Source: Boletus sp. NGJ (taxonomy: Eukaryota > Basidiomycota > Agaricomycetes > Boletales > Boletaceae). Taken from it: DNA of 64,000 bases. This document shows, piece after piece, positions 48,045 to 58,571 of the stretch (position 1 is the first letter of the stretch; the number at the start of each line of letters is the position of its first letter). The notes under the pieces are model-generated. The model saw nothing but the letters and a program-made list of their open reading frames with translations, was not told where the DNA came from and ran no database searches. A program made the position numbers and the translations under genes. The stretch covers positions 1,860,001 to 1,924,000 of the forward strand of contig JAGTXK010000055.1 of the NCBI GenBank assembly GCA_019096195.1. Reading direction: 5' to 3'.

Positions 48045-49124
48045 GTAGGGGATGGGGAGCAAGTTTATCGGGTGGTCGTTTAAGAGTGATTGGTGACATG
48101 ATCTCCGGGAGTGACACAGCCTAAAACGAGAAGAGGTGACCCCGGGTGAAAAGACACACGAGAAAAGCGGATGTCGTAAGTCGAAGTCGACCATCCACGC
48201 AATTGGGGGCAGGCTTTGATTCCGTTCTGACACCGGACCTAACCTATTCAAGTCACAAAACCTTTTGTCTCTTGTTCCAATGCACGGTCCAGTTGGCCAC
48301 CAAAGATTTTTTTTTTTTTTGTGACAAGGCACTGGTGCCTGCCAATGGCTGGACTGCACCGCCGTTGCAAGATAATGGGACAAATGGGTAGCCGTTATCC
48401 GGCGAGGCGCGTCCTTCCAAACCCGGCAAGTGCGCCGCGACCCACGAAGCCTTGCAGGAAGCACCGAACCATATGACACAAGGTGCCGTCAGTTGGTACA
48501 GTACTAGTAAGTTGGAGTCATTTTCGCTTAGATTGGACAGATTCATCGATTATATCGTCCGATGCAACACATTGTACTCCGCAGAGCCTCACGAGCGTTC
48601 CAGCTTTCCTATCATCCATCTCGGCAACAGTGAGAAAAACGCTCCAAGATTCGAGATCTCATAATTCTCGCAGCCGATGTAATCTTCCTGCGAACTCGGT
48701 TGAGTCGACGTCGTCGAAGACATGAGCGTTTCTTTTTTTTCCAACAAAGTTTTGCTCATCGGAATTTGCCGTGAGACGGTGTATGGCATTATGAAAATCA
48801 GCAGGCGACCTGGAATGCCTCATGTCTTGACGGGGTGACTCGTTCTCATCCAGTATTCCTCTCTCGTTCAACCATCCGACCCAGACTTGGAAAGAAAAAA
48901 AAAAAAAAAAAAACATACGTGATTAGGAATGGAAAAAAGCTTTTGCCTGCCAGATCCAACAGATCTGACAGACAATAAATGCTTCCGAGGGATGCGTCAT
49001 TTCCGAGCACTGGTTTGACTGGATATGAACACCCGGTGTGACAGGCTCTCAAGCGGTCACCCTGTCACACAATTTTCCCCAAAGTGGAGACGGTCCGGTA
49101 AGACCGAGCGTCCGAGCCACTCAG
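48045..49124. other. Intergenic region between C6 factor and NOP16
   Basis: About 1.1 kb with no recognisable gene. It contains a T run at 48307-48320, an A run at 48895-48913 and a perfect 10-base-pair hairpin at 49036-49070 just downstream of the NOP16 stop. It is the 5' region for the C6 factor and the 3' region for NOP16. Confidence 0.5.
49036..49070. repeat. Perfect 10-base-pair inverted repeat downstream of NOP16
   Basis: GTGTGACAGG (49036-49045) and CCTGTCACAC (49061-49070) are exact reverse complements with a 15-base loop. It lies about 55 bases past the NOP16 stop on the minus strand, so it could sit in the 3' untranslated region. Confidence 0.7.
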
Positions 49125-50071
49125 CTACTCGGCGACCTCGACATCCGTCCCCTTGCACAGCACCTCAAATCCCCCTGCTTTGGCGATGGCCCTCTTCAAT
49201 TCGTTGGCTGTTCGTTGCTCAGGATTGAGTCGACGATCACGGGCCATCCTGTGGAGGTCATCGCCATACTTGCTCACGAGTCGTTCTAGAGACAATCTCT
49301 CCCCAAAAGACGCATGTCGCTCACGTACAGTCGCAGAAGCCGCGAGGTTCTCTAGATCTGCGGAACCGTTGCTCAAGTGAGAAGAGGACGTCACGACTTG
49401 GCTCGGCGACACAGATCGAACACTGACCTTGAACAATGGCATTCCCCATGCCTCCCAATTCCACTTCCCGCAACGCTTCACGACAATGAGCCCATATCCG
49501 CAGTTCCGATTCCGTCGTCGCCACTGGTGCCTCAGTCACTAGCAAGGCCTCTTCGTCGCTCGGTAGTTCCACGCGAACAATGTCACCAGATGAGTCCCGA
49601 ATTATTCGTCCGAAACCTTTGGGGAGCGCAGCGTCACCAATGGTACAAGGCGAAGCAGCTGGTTGCGGTCGGCTTGTGTTATTCTGATCAGTGATGCGAC
49701 TCAAGTTGACTTCGGAGCCCCCTGATGAGATGGGGTTCAGGTCGTGCTCAAGTCCCAAGGCAAGGTAACTATCGAAAGGAGGTCAGTCTGGTTGTCTCCC
49801 AAAATCTCCCTGCGTGAGACGATCTGGAGCGGTAAACATACTTTTGACGCAGGGTTTTCGACGGGTCCCACGCATCTTGCAATGCTTTCGGCCCGCGGAT
49901 CGCTATCAAGGTTCGACTGTTTAGCTTACGCGTACGGCACTACAGATGCGGCGGCGTTTCGTCAAGGTACTTACCTGGCATCTTCTTCTGGAGCCGCTTG
50001 GCTCTTCTGGAATGTGAGATGGCCGTGTGGGTGGAAGACTTGGCCTTGCGACGTTGTCGTGGGTTGGCCAT
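49125..50071 (-). CDS. NOP16: NOP16, 60S ribosome assembly factor
   Basis: The start is ATG 50069-50071, in the typical NOP16 beginning MANPRQRRKAKSS, followed by a His- and Arg-rich stretch, HSRRAKRLQKKMP. After an intron comes AIRGPKALQDAWDPSKTLRQ, then YLALGLEHDLNPISSGGSEV. The C-terminal exon has LVSKYGDDLHRMARDRRLNP and EQRTANELKRAIAKAGGF, the NOP16 signature. It ends VLCKGTDVEVAE. Total length is about 240 residues with four short introns. NOP16 acts in the nucleolus on the 66S pre-ribosome. It is divergent from the HAD hydrolase gene with a 330-base gap. Confidence 0.92.
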
Positions 50072-50401
50072 CTTTCAACGTGTGAATGGTGTTGCTGCTG
50101 GTTGCAAGTCTGGTACAGTAAGTACAAAATTGCACGGGTCTCAAGCAAAGTTGGAGGATGCGAGAAATTTTCAGGCTCCGCGGCGGCTCAAGATACATAA
50201 CCATCGTTCGTACACTACAAGTCGCTGTTTTGGCAGAGAGGTTGTACAACTAACAGCAGACGCATCCTCGCTCGCCGAGACGCAAAGCAGCTACATTGTC
50301 TTACCCGTTGAACTTATCACTAGTACTCTCGAGTTTTGAACCCCCAAAAGCTTGCCGCCGGCAACTCGATGCTTTGTCACCCTTTAGTAAGCATCCGGTC
50401 A
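50072..50401. promoter_or_regulatory. Divergent 5' region of NOP16 and the HAD gene
   Basis: This 330-base gap carries both 5' regions. In-frame upstream ATGs for the HAD gene (for example near 50369) would shorten it. I see no clear promoter motif. Confidence 0.4.
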
Positions 50402-51723
50402 ATGCAGCGACCCGAAACGCGCAGCCCATATGGCTCCCGCCGGTACAATTATCGCATAGCCATGTATATCCCTCACGTCAAGGCTGTCATGTTCGATGTG
50501 AGTACTTCCGCCCTGTGCACTCGGCCGTTCTCACTGGCATCACGCCGGATCGTCTGCCGTCATCGTAACACGCGGTCGCCGCAGATTGGTGGTGTTGTCC
50601 TTCGGAGCCCGTTCGCCGCAATCGCAGACTATGAGGCAGAAAAAGAGTTACCGCCTCACTACCTGAATGTATCCATGTGAGTACAAATCGCCTCCCACGC
50701 CGCACTGAACCTCATGGCACTCTCTCCAGATCATCCCGCGGTTCGTCTGGCGCCTGGCAAAGGTTCGAACGCGGTGAACTACCCTTGTTTGATTTCTACG
50801 CGGCATTCAGTCGCGACCTGTCAGACACCACAAACGGAAATATATGGTACACGGAGTACTGCGTACGGAAACGAACAGGCATGTCCAATTCAACGGTACC
50901 AGATCGCCGTGTCCTCATATCACCTTCAGTTTGTCCCAAGCTTCCTGAACGGCTCCAAATTGACGGTCGTGATGTGAGTCCCGATCCACGAGGTTGGCTA
51001 CATTGTCGAATTGGGATATACTAGCTTTTTGGACGTATGATGCGCTCATCAACGTCTTACGACGCCCATATCCTCACTGCCATCACGAACCTCCGAGGTA
51101 ATTCGCATGTCACATGGTCTCCTGCTCAGCGCTCAGTAGCGCACAACTTTGTAGCCGCGGGTAGATGGCGCATCATAGCGTTGACGAATAACTTTGGAGC
51201 ATACCACGGCAAGGAAATTCCCAAGGCCGAACTGCAATTCTTGGGGTGGCAAAACGGGCCTATACCGAACCATCTACGCGAATTATTCAATCACTTTTAC
51301 GATTCAAGCGCAGTAGGCTTACGGTGAGTCCCGTCAGTCTGCTTCCCGACCTGTAAACAATTCGACACCTGCCTGTAGGAAACCAGACCCGCAATTTTAC
51401 CTCCATGCCTGTAAAGAAAGTGGCGTCAATCCAGAACAAGTTATTTTCCTAGACGACATTCGGATGTAAGTTCTCATCCACAGCCGTCAATCCTTGCTGC
51501 ACTGTACACCCAGGAACCTCAAGACAGCCAAGCAACTTGGAATGACGACGATACGTGCATAGAATTATTTCCTTCCAAGTCGGTATCCAAGTGTGCTAAT
51601 ATGAATACATCAGACGTTCCCATTGGTGGCACGCTGCAAGCCGTCAAACAACTGGGAGAATATCTCGGGGTTGATCTATGCGCCGACATCACGAAAGGGT
51701 ACTCAGAGGGAGGGAAACTGTGA
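50402..51723 (+). CDS. HAD-superfamily hydrolase (epoxide-hydrolase N-terminal type)
   Basis: The nucleophile motif is split by an intron: VKAVMFD joins IGGVVLRSPFAAIADYEAEK. This gives the HAD motif I with a D-x-G-G variant seen in the phosphatase half of soluble epoxide hydrolase and ACAD10. Next come GAWQRFERGELPLFDFYAAF, then a cap region and LFGRMMRSSTSYDAHILTAI. Motif II or III regions include TNNFGAYHGKEIPKAELQFL and EQVIFLDDI, and NLKTAKQLGMTTIR follows. The final exon, DVPIGGTLQAVKQLGEYLGV, ends GYSEGGKL. No alpha/beta hydrolase half is present. The start is not certain: 50402 gives MQRPETRSPYG, but 50461 (MYIPHVKAVMFD) also fits. Substrate unknown. Confidence 0.82.
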
Positions 51724-51887
51724 CGGCCATGATTTTAGTTTAATCAATTATGTCCACAGTTCCTCTAACTATGCCGGCAATGGTATTGTGGAGTTTTATT
51801 GATGCGGGTTTAGAAGTCTGTGGACAATCAGAAAGGTTTGTCCGATGCAGGCGTCTTGTCTTCGTAATAGCTCCCAAGCTGGTTATC

Positions 51888-51910
51888 GCATTTATACTAG
51901 CTATAAATGC
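51888..51910. repeat. Perfect 9-base-pair palindromic stem
   Basis: GCATTTATA and TATAAATGC flank the 5-base spacer CTAGC. The arms are AT-rich and exact. Confidence 0.7.
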
Positions 51911-51997
51911 GGCGGAAAATAAAGAGAACTCACTAGCGGCACCTTGACCAGGAAGGCATTCTTTACAAGCGGAGTTACGGACAATAACTGCAAAATG

Positions 51998-52117
51998 AAA
52001 AAAAAAAGTCCTCAGACCAGAGTATGAACCTAGATACCCGACACGTACAAACAGCGCTGCAGTTCCTGCGCCAGCACCCCAAATACTGAGGGTGGGTGCC
52101 CACCGCCTTAACCACTA
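51998..52117 (-). other. tRNA-like Pol III-type element, probably degenerate
   Basis: On the minus strand the sequence TAGTGGTTAAGGCGG (52103-52117) matches the D-arm and A box of Ser/Leu tRNAs. A B-box-like AGGTTCATACTC lies about 75 bases downstream. A run of ten T bases follows at 51998-52007, which would serve as a Pol III terminator. A T arm can be folded with wobble pairs, but no acceptor stem or clear anticodon arm is found. It is best read as a decayed tRNA or a tRNA-derived SINE head. Confidence 0.35.
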
Positions 52118-53552
52118 TAGGTGAAGTTAGTACATCTGAATCTGCCGCTCGAGAAACGTTGCAATCTCACAGTGGTACCGAGCGCATATGGCGAGGTGGG
52201 CTTGAATGTCAGTGACATGGCTTTGCCTGTCAAAGTTGTCTTGGGAGGTGGTGAGCAAGAGTTTGTTCAGTCGGAGCGAATTTTCGGGGGCGGACGGAAA
52301 TGAAATTGCACGTGACTCATTTAACAAGTGGTTTATCAAGTTCATCAACACTAGGACTGTGTTCGAGGGCCTAAATGGGCGTCCTTGCAGCATCTGAAGG
52401 CGTTCCATTTCTCTCTCTTTGTCGCAGTATATGCTCCATGAAAAAAAAGGATAAATGTTGGTCTGGATTCATGCCAAACAGCCAACGCGCCGAAATCTCA
52501 CCACCTTGATGGGAAGATTCTTAGAGAAGGGTTCCTATAGGCTACAGGCCGCTCATGTTCCTCAGTGGATGATCGGTTATAGTGTGACCAGGGGAGGCCG
52601 AGGGAAGTAAATTATGTATATCCCTGTCACCGGAAATCAAAAATCAGCTGGTGTGCACGCCGACAGCTGTGGGAGTGAAGAATGGGGGTAACGAACACGG
52701 GGAACTGAGAACGTTTACTGCCTGCGGAAGTACCGCCAAGGTCGCTGAGGGAATTCAATAGCCTCAAATGGTTTAGTCTGAGGCGTGGCCAGTCAGAAAG
52801 CGGCTCAATTCTACCGATGGGACGGTGTCAAATGGTTCTGTTAGCGACCGCCCCTCGCAATCATAAAGAGACTGGACCTCTGAGAACTTTGAATGTACGA
52901 GAATAACAACACAACGCCGCGGGAACGATGCACGTTTGACCACCTTGTGAAGGCGTTGGTTCGTTGGAAACAAAGACGGTGGGACTAACCATAGTAGTCC
53001 AGTGACATACGCGCAACAATGCGGAGATAATCTGACTCTATCTTTCGCGGGTGCCCCGCTAAGAAGAGACCCTGTGGACAACTGTTGCCGATCAAGAGGT
53101 GCGAATGAACGATAGGTCCCGCAGAATTACCAGTTCCATGAGCTTCCATTCCGCGGAGCTAAATTTCATCTAGGGGTTATCTGCTGTAATCTGTGGGTAG
53201 GGCGTCTCTGTATCACCGGTGGGATGAGTGATAATGATAATGAAGGTTAAGGAAGACGTCCATATCAAGGTTGATCGATTGTGCCGTCGGGATCACGCAA
53301 CTAACTGGAGCAAAGTGTGCGTGAGGATTCAGCTCCAGAGGGCTGCGGACCCCACCTGTACACAAACCTGACCGTCATCCAGTTCCCGCGTGTGCTCCGT
53401 GCCAAAGTAGAATTCTCTGTTACATGGCTCTGACATCGCATGCATGAATACTGCCTACGTTTTGTGCGGAGACGGCATTCATAATGACCTCTACCAGCTG
53501 CGACGGAATCAGACGCATCAGATTTCTAATTCGTCGATACCCTTGACTCTGC

Positions 53553-55126
53553 CTACCGGGGATCGACTAAAGCGGTCCCCCTTCCTTCAGCCTGCATATC
53601 CATGACACGCCAAAAGTCACAGCCCTTGCCGTCATTCTGTGCACCGGCGTAGCAAACCCACCAGTACCTATCTGTTTCGCTATCATGCCGATTTTTCATA
53701 TCTGGCCGAAGAATCGTTGGGGAGCCGCATTTGCACCGGGGCGTATCCTTTGGTTGAAAATCAGGACGATAAAATCGGAAGGTGATATTGATGCGGCAAT
53801 TAGAGGGTTCGGGGCGGGAGGACGGCCTCGCCGGATGAGGGTAAAGGGGCCGGTACAAATCAAGAGTAGGCTGGGGTGGTATCGAATGCTTGAACGACTC
53901 TTGACATTTTGCGTGCATTATTGCCAACTGGAAAATGGTCGACATGGCTTAGACTGTCAGACGTACAGCACAACGCACGGAATTATGAGGCAAGGGAATA
54001 TTAAACGTCCTGGCGCAGCGGCTGCGGATTTCATCAACAGGAATGACTTCTCGCAGGCGAAAGATTCGGGTTGTCCCTAGCCAATAGAGATCCGTCATCT
54101 TCAAACTCGGTTTCGTAGGGAGAAAGATGAACTCGCCGAGACTCAACGATGCGATCGTAGGGTATGGGCCAAGGTAGGTAAGCTGATCTGAATGAAACCC
54201 AACGCTCTCTTGTGCACCTTCATAACAATTCGAGGCCGCAACATTCGCGTGCCATAGCTGGCCATCCGAGCCAGGATGGCCCGTCCACTCGAATGCAAGT
54301 CTCTCACGTTTACGCATCTCGTCGTTAACAATCTTCTCGACGATCTTGCAAGCGTTTTCCATGACTTCTGGGAAGAATTCTGGGGGTCCAGTTGGCCGCC
54401 CATTATACCTTGTATCCAGTCAGCAACAACCTCCAGAGCGCTGCAAGACTGAAATCACCAGTATTGTGCGGCCTCCTGCCACGATTCGTTGTGATCCACA
54501 CCGTTGGTTCTCCGAACAAAGAATGATGTTCGATGAGGGCTTTCAACGATACGGTCAAAGAGCCACCATTTATTCCGTTTCCACGATTGTGATAAGTCCA
54601 TCATGGTATAGAACAGTTCGCATGCAAGCTCTGGAGGAAGAACGGAAGGATGCAAGGTACACGGAGTGTGCTCTGCTACCATGGAAGGGTTGAAGAGCGT
54701 CAGGGGAGGCAACCGTGGTACCGACTGTTTCGATGGTAGTGACGGACGCAACACGCTCATAAGATCTACCGCAGGCTTTGTAGGAGAACTGCTGGGAGTA
54801 CGGGTAGTGTCTTTGATTGCAAGTGCCAGTGGGCCAGCGATTTGCTCCGTAGCACGCTTTTTTAGACTAGGCGATTTAGAGCTCGAAGGCGTTGGATGCG
54901 GCGACACTAGCCAGTCGCTCAAGTCTGAGGAGGGAGCTTTTCTCTTTGTACCGGCGGGCTTGGAGTCGTCTCCCGCTCGTTTCGCAGAGTTGATGAACGC
55001 AGCGGCTGCTTGGACATCACCGTTGCATTGCAGGAGAGTTTCAAGTACAACGTCCTGTCCGGGATATGGCACAGTAAGTAGGCTAGTTACCATTGCGATC
55101 AGCGTTTCAGTGTCAGCTTCATTCAT
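53553..55126 (-). CDS. AlkB-like 2-oxoglutarate dioxygenase with CUE and GRF zinc-finger domains
   Basis: ATG 55124-55126 gives MNEADTETLIAMVTSLLTVP, then LETLLQCNGDVQAAAAFINS, a CUE-type ubiquitin-binding segment. A Ser/Pro-rich linker leads to an AlkB domain: LPPELACELFYTMMDLSQSW, WHANVAASNCYEGAQESVGF, HSDQLTYLGPYPTIASLSLG, TTRIFRLREVIP and ESFKHSIPPQ, then NCRINITFRFYRPDF. The iron ligands H-x-D (HSD) and the distal His, and the 2-oxoglutarate-binding Arg residues, are present. The C-terminus is a GRF-type zinc finger (PRCKCGSPTILRPDMKNR; WWVCYAGAQNDGKGCDFW). About 440 residues. The enzyme probably demethylates alkylated nucleic acid. One intron, 54077-54136, is GC-AG and reads through in frame. 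Confidence 0.88.
54077..54136 (-). other. GC-AG intron in the AlkB-like gene, open in frame
   Basis: The donor reads CTCG|GCGAGT and the acceptor GGCTAG|GGACA. Splicing gives LSLGTTRIFRLRE, the conserved AlkB strand. The 60-base segment has no stop in frame, so retention would insert 20 residues before TTRIFRLRE. Confidence 0.65.
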
Positions 55127-55245
55127 TGCAGATCTGGGCTTGGACGACGTCGTGAGGAAATGCCTAGCTGGGCTTGCACTGACTCAGGGGGGCAGTGCGC
55201 GACTGCATTCTCTCCTCATTTCGGTATCCTCGTATACTCAGCTCA
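55127..55245. promoter_or_regulatory. 119-base divergent region between AlkB-like and M24 genes
   Basis: Two start codons point away from each other across 119 bases. No TATA-like element is obvious. Confidence 0.4.
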
Positions 55246-56957
55246 ATGGGCAAACCGGAACCCCTTGTCGCTCCCCCTAGCAGATGTCACGGCACTGCCG
55301 TTCTCCCTGCGAAGCTTGTATGTGATTGACACCAATCATCATGCGTCGTGAACACGCTGCTCCATCTCTGTGTGGCGTATTGACTTGGACTCCATTGACC
55401 AACAGACTCTGCTCTTAATCGCCATCGTTTTCTTCTTGTCTACATCTTTCCTCCCATTCTCATTTCCTACCATCTCCCTCGCTCTCAATGATCCCTGGCA
55501 GGGACTTGTGGCGCACTGCAAGGATGCACAGCCGATACACGCCACGGAGTTCCTCGAGCGGCAGCGGCAGCTCGCTCATGCTCTCTATGCACTGAATGGG
55601 TCTGCCTACGTCGCCGAACCAGGTGCCAGCGCACTTTTCTTCGGTAACATCTCCGGTACATCATGGGGTCTCTCTGAACGACCTCTCCTCCTTATCGTCT
55701 CTCCCTCCGTTGACCAAGGGGAGGTGTTGGCCCAGGTCACGGTCTTGACACCCTCCTTCGAAGAAGACCGTGCGAAGCTGCTGAGCGTTCCCGGCGTGGA
55801 CGTCACGTATGTGATGTGGCAGGAAGACGACGATCCATATGCCGTTGGAGTTGATGCACTCCCCACATCGAGCAGAGGACCCATCTATGTCGACGGGATG
55901 ACCCGTCATTTCATCGTCGATGGGTTCCAGAAGGCGGCACCTGGATTGAGTGTGCTTCCAGCACCGCCAGCACTCACTTCTTTACGTGAGCGCAAATCAC
56001 CTTCAGAGATTGCGCTCCTCAAGTGCGCGAACGAGGTACGTTCTGTGTGGCGGTGATGGTCTACGGATAGCTCACGCCCTGCAAGGTAACCCTCCTCGCC
56101 ATCCGCGCCGTTCAGGCGCAAATGCACATCGGCATGCGTGAGTCTCAGGTGATCCAAATGATCGACGAAGCACTGGCGGTTGCTGGGTTGACTGAGAGAT
56201 GGGCCTTGGTGCTGTTCGGGGGTGCGTCATAGTATCACCTCGCACTGTCTCGTCTAACTCTTGGACCGAAGAGAATGCTGCACTTCCCCATGGGGCAGGA
56301 ACCGACCGTGTGCTAGATACCTCAGACCTGATTCTGATTGACACTGGAGGCGTACTGTTTGGGTACCACAGCGATGTCACGAGGGTGAGGCAGTGCTGCT
56401 TGCCATGTACAGCTGACTGAACAGCGTGTACAGACGTTCCAGCTCGAAGAGAGTGAGATACCTGAAGACCACTCTCGAATGTGGTGGGATGTGCATGCCG
56501 CTCAAGCGACCGCCCTGCGTATTGCCAGAGCAGGTATCGTCACGGCAGAGGTGGACCAGGCCGCGCGCACAGAACTAAACAAGCGTGGGTTTGGTCCTTA
56601 CTTTACCCATAGACTGGGGCATGGTAACTATCGTCCCTGGTGTGGTGCCCTGAACCTTGATTGACCTGACTGCACCCACAGGGATTGGTCTAGAAGATCA
56701 CGAAGCGCCGTACCTCAGGGGAGGATCCAGTGTTGTTATCCAAATTGGACACGCATTTTCTAACGAGCCAGGGATTTACATCAAGGGAAAGGTGCGTGGA
56801 CGTCGCGAGACATGGTGTTTTGCTTGACGTGAGCTATTCTGCCTTGCGTTAGGTCGGGATTCGCTTGGAGGACTGCTTCTACATCAACGGTGGTGGAGCA
56901 GCTGTTTACCTCACGGGGGGCGTGGGTGGGCAGGCAAGGGATCCATTACATCCGTAA
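55246..56957 (+). CDS. M24-family metallopeptidase (Xaa-Pro aminopeptidase-like), secreted or membrane-anchored
   Basis: The start at ATG 55246 (MGKPEPLVAPPSRCHGTAVL) is supported by an intron at 55318-55405 with a GTATGT donor, which joins it in phase to TLLLIAIVFFLSTSFLPFSF, a signal-anchor. A creatinase-type N-terminal domain follows (ERQRQLAHALYALNGSAYVA). The catalytic domain has all five metal ligands: Asp in LILIDTGGV, Asp in YHSDVTR, His in THRLGHGIGLEDHE, Glu in SNEPGIYI and Glu in GIRLEDC. About six introns interrupt it. Such enzymes remove N-terminal residues ahead of proline. The leader suggests an extracellular or endomembrane site, like other fungal secreted members. Confidence 0.88.
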
Positions 56958-57409
56958 AGGCTGCCGCTAACCCCATGGAGACAACGGAAATGACCCTGGT
57001 GCAGATTGAATTGGAGTCTGATCATGATCGTGCGAGGGACCTGTTCTTAACTGTGATAGGATAGTGAACATGGTGATTACTACGGAGCGCTAATACAGGA
57101 TCAGTATATGAACAAGGGGCTGATGTAGTACACAGGGTTAACTTTGCGCCAACGATGTCTCCGGAAAAAAACAAACTTAGATTGAAGGTCGCACCATGAA
57201 AGAGGAGGGCGACCGATGGGGAAACAAGAGAATCGAGCGATATGAAGCAAAGGGGAAGAAAGAACGGATAAGGTTATAGTATAGCAAACGAATCGAGGAC
57301 GTCCGGCGGCCGCGACAGTCAACAAAGTACGTAAATGACATTGTGGACATGCGGACATACGCCATAATGGCGAGAGTATCAGACGACCGGGGAGAAGGAG
57401 GGCTGACAC
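56958..57409. other. Convergent 3' region
   Basis: About 450 bases between the M24 stop and the stop of the unknown minus-strand gene. Only short unsupported ORFs are present, so this looks like two 3' regions. Confidence 0.45.
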
Positions 57410-58387
57410 TCAGAAGACCTCTACAGTTTCATCGGGGGAGGGAGCGGGGAGGGGCACGGCAGCAGGAGAGGTGGGAGTGGAAGCCATTGTGGGGGAAGAG
57501 CGGATAGGGGAAAGAGTGATATCGTGTGCTGCATGACGAGGGAAAGGATTGCGGGTCTGCATACGGGAGATGGGAGACGCTGGACGAATACGGGAAGGTG
57601 AGGCGCGACAGCTGATATAGAGAGAAGAAAACATACCAAGGACTTGCGCGTGCCATCTGGAGGTGATCTCTGGGCCAAAGATATCCCAGTTTCCGGCAAG
57701 GTGCTCAGAGATAGGCTCTGGGGAACAGGTAGGAGTTTGCCTGAGAGGGTCGGTTTCCTCAGTAAGGCTTAAGCTGGACTGCTCTGACTTTGTGAAGGAA
57801 GAGTCTATCTTTGACTTTGACCTGTAAGCGACGCCAAAAGTAGGGAGGGAGAGAGCACCATTCCTGCGTGGACGAAGAACAGGGGAAGAGGGCGGGAAGA
57901 TGGCGGGACGAAGGATGGAAAGAAACTCCTCGAGAGCTTCCGATGGAAGGCTGGATCTGTGAGAGAAATAAGTATAAAAGTGTCTATGGGAGAGGGGGGA
58001 GACGCACCGGGGAGAGGCGCGGGGGGAGGTGTCCTTATCTGGGGGCTGTACGGACTGGATGCGAGATGCATGCTTTGAATCGTCGATGTTCTCTGCTTCG
58101 TCAGATGGCCTGTCAGGTGGCGGAGGGGCTATCCTGAGAGAGCGGGTAAAGTGGGGATAGGGAGTGGTGAGTCGGACGGGTCTGGGAGCGACGAGGAGTG
58201 GATTATCGTTGACATTAATATTCATCCTGAGAATAGCCGAGTTCGTAGTTATGTAGTTATGCAAAGTTGACGTGATAGTAAAGAAAGGCGTGCTCGCTGC
58301 CAGGTGCGCTGAGCTTGGACTGGGCGAGACAGTCTCGACGACACCCACGGCGACGTGCTCATGTTTGCTCATGTTTGGTTGCGACAT
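57410..58387 (-). CDS. Unknown Ser/Pro-rich protein
   Basis: ATG 58385-58387 gives MSQPNMSKHEHVAVGVVETV. The frame stays open through VTSTLHN-type and PHFTRSLRIAPPPPDRPSDE segments. An intron of about 51 bases near 57958-58008 joins DTSPRASPR to SSLPSEALEEFLSILRPAIF. The rest includes LAGNWDIFGPEITSRWHAQV, which looks like a conserved short motif, and ends APSPDETVEVF at 57410. A second possible intron with a GTATGT donor just after HAQVL would switch to another frame ending at 57429. Most of the protein seems disordered. I do not recognise a family. It shares a 184-base divergent gap with the transporter gene. Confidence 0.55.
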   Translation of the reverse strand: MSQPNMSKHEHVAVGVVETVSPSPSSAHLAASTPFFTITSTLHNYITTNSAILRMNINVNDNPLLVAPRPVRLTTPYPHFTRSLRIAPPPPDRPSDEAENIDDSKHASRIQSVQPPDKDTSPRASPRCVSPLSHRHFYTYFSHRSSLPSEALEEFLSILRPAIFPPSSPVLRPRRNGALSLPTFGVAYRSKSKIDSSFTKSEQSSLSLTEETDPLRQTPTCSPEPISEHLAGNWDIFGPEITSRWHAQVLGMFSSLYISCRASPSRIRPASPISRMQTRNPFPRHAAHDITLSPIRSSPTMASTPTSPAAVPLPAPSPDETVEVF

Positions 58388-58571
58388 GTCCGATTCGGGA
58401 TATGTCACGTACCGTTGCTGAGTACTCCATTTATGGAAGTGCCCCTGTCTCTGTTGTTGCTCCCGAACGTAAATGGTTGCAACCCCGGCATGACATTCGG
58501 CGATAAAAGCGTAATGGACTCACTCCCACCCTCTTCTCTTTGTCCTTACCATCTCCCCCTTCCTCCTCCCC

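Larger units (their letters stand above)
51724..53552. other. Gene-poor 1.8 kb stretch with a tRNA-like element
   Basis: No protein gene is recognised. It contains a perfect 9-base-pair inverted repeat at 51888-51910 and the tRNA-like unit at 51998-52117. Short ORFs at 52127-52408 and 52773-53081 have no motifs. Composition is mixed and looks non-coding. Confidence 0.5.

Noticed and set aside
49020-49140. Possible Ser-type tRNA on the minus strand, overlapping the NOP16 stop
   Set aside because: An A-box-like TAGCTGAGTGG and a GTTCATATCC are present, but the anticodon loop has six bases, T-arm pairing fails and no acceptor stem forms. Part of it is NOP16 coding sequence.
52127-53081. Short minus-strand ORFs at 52127-52408 and 52773-53081
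   Set aside because: No family motif, no convincing start context or exon partners.
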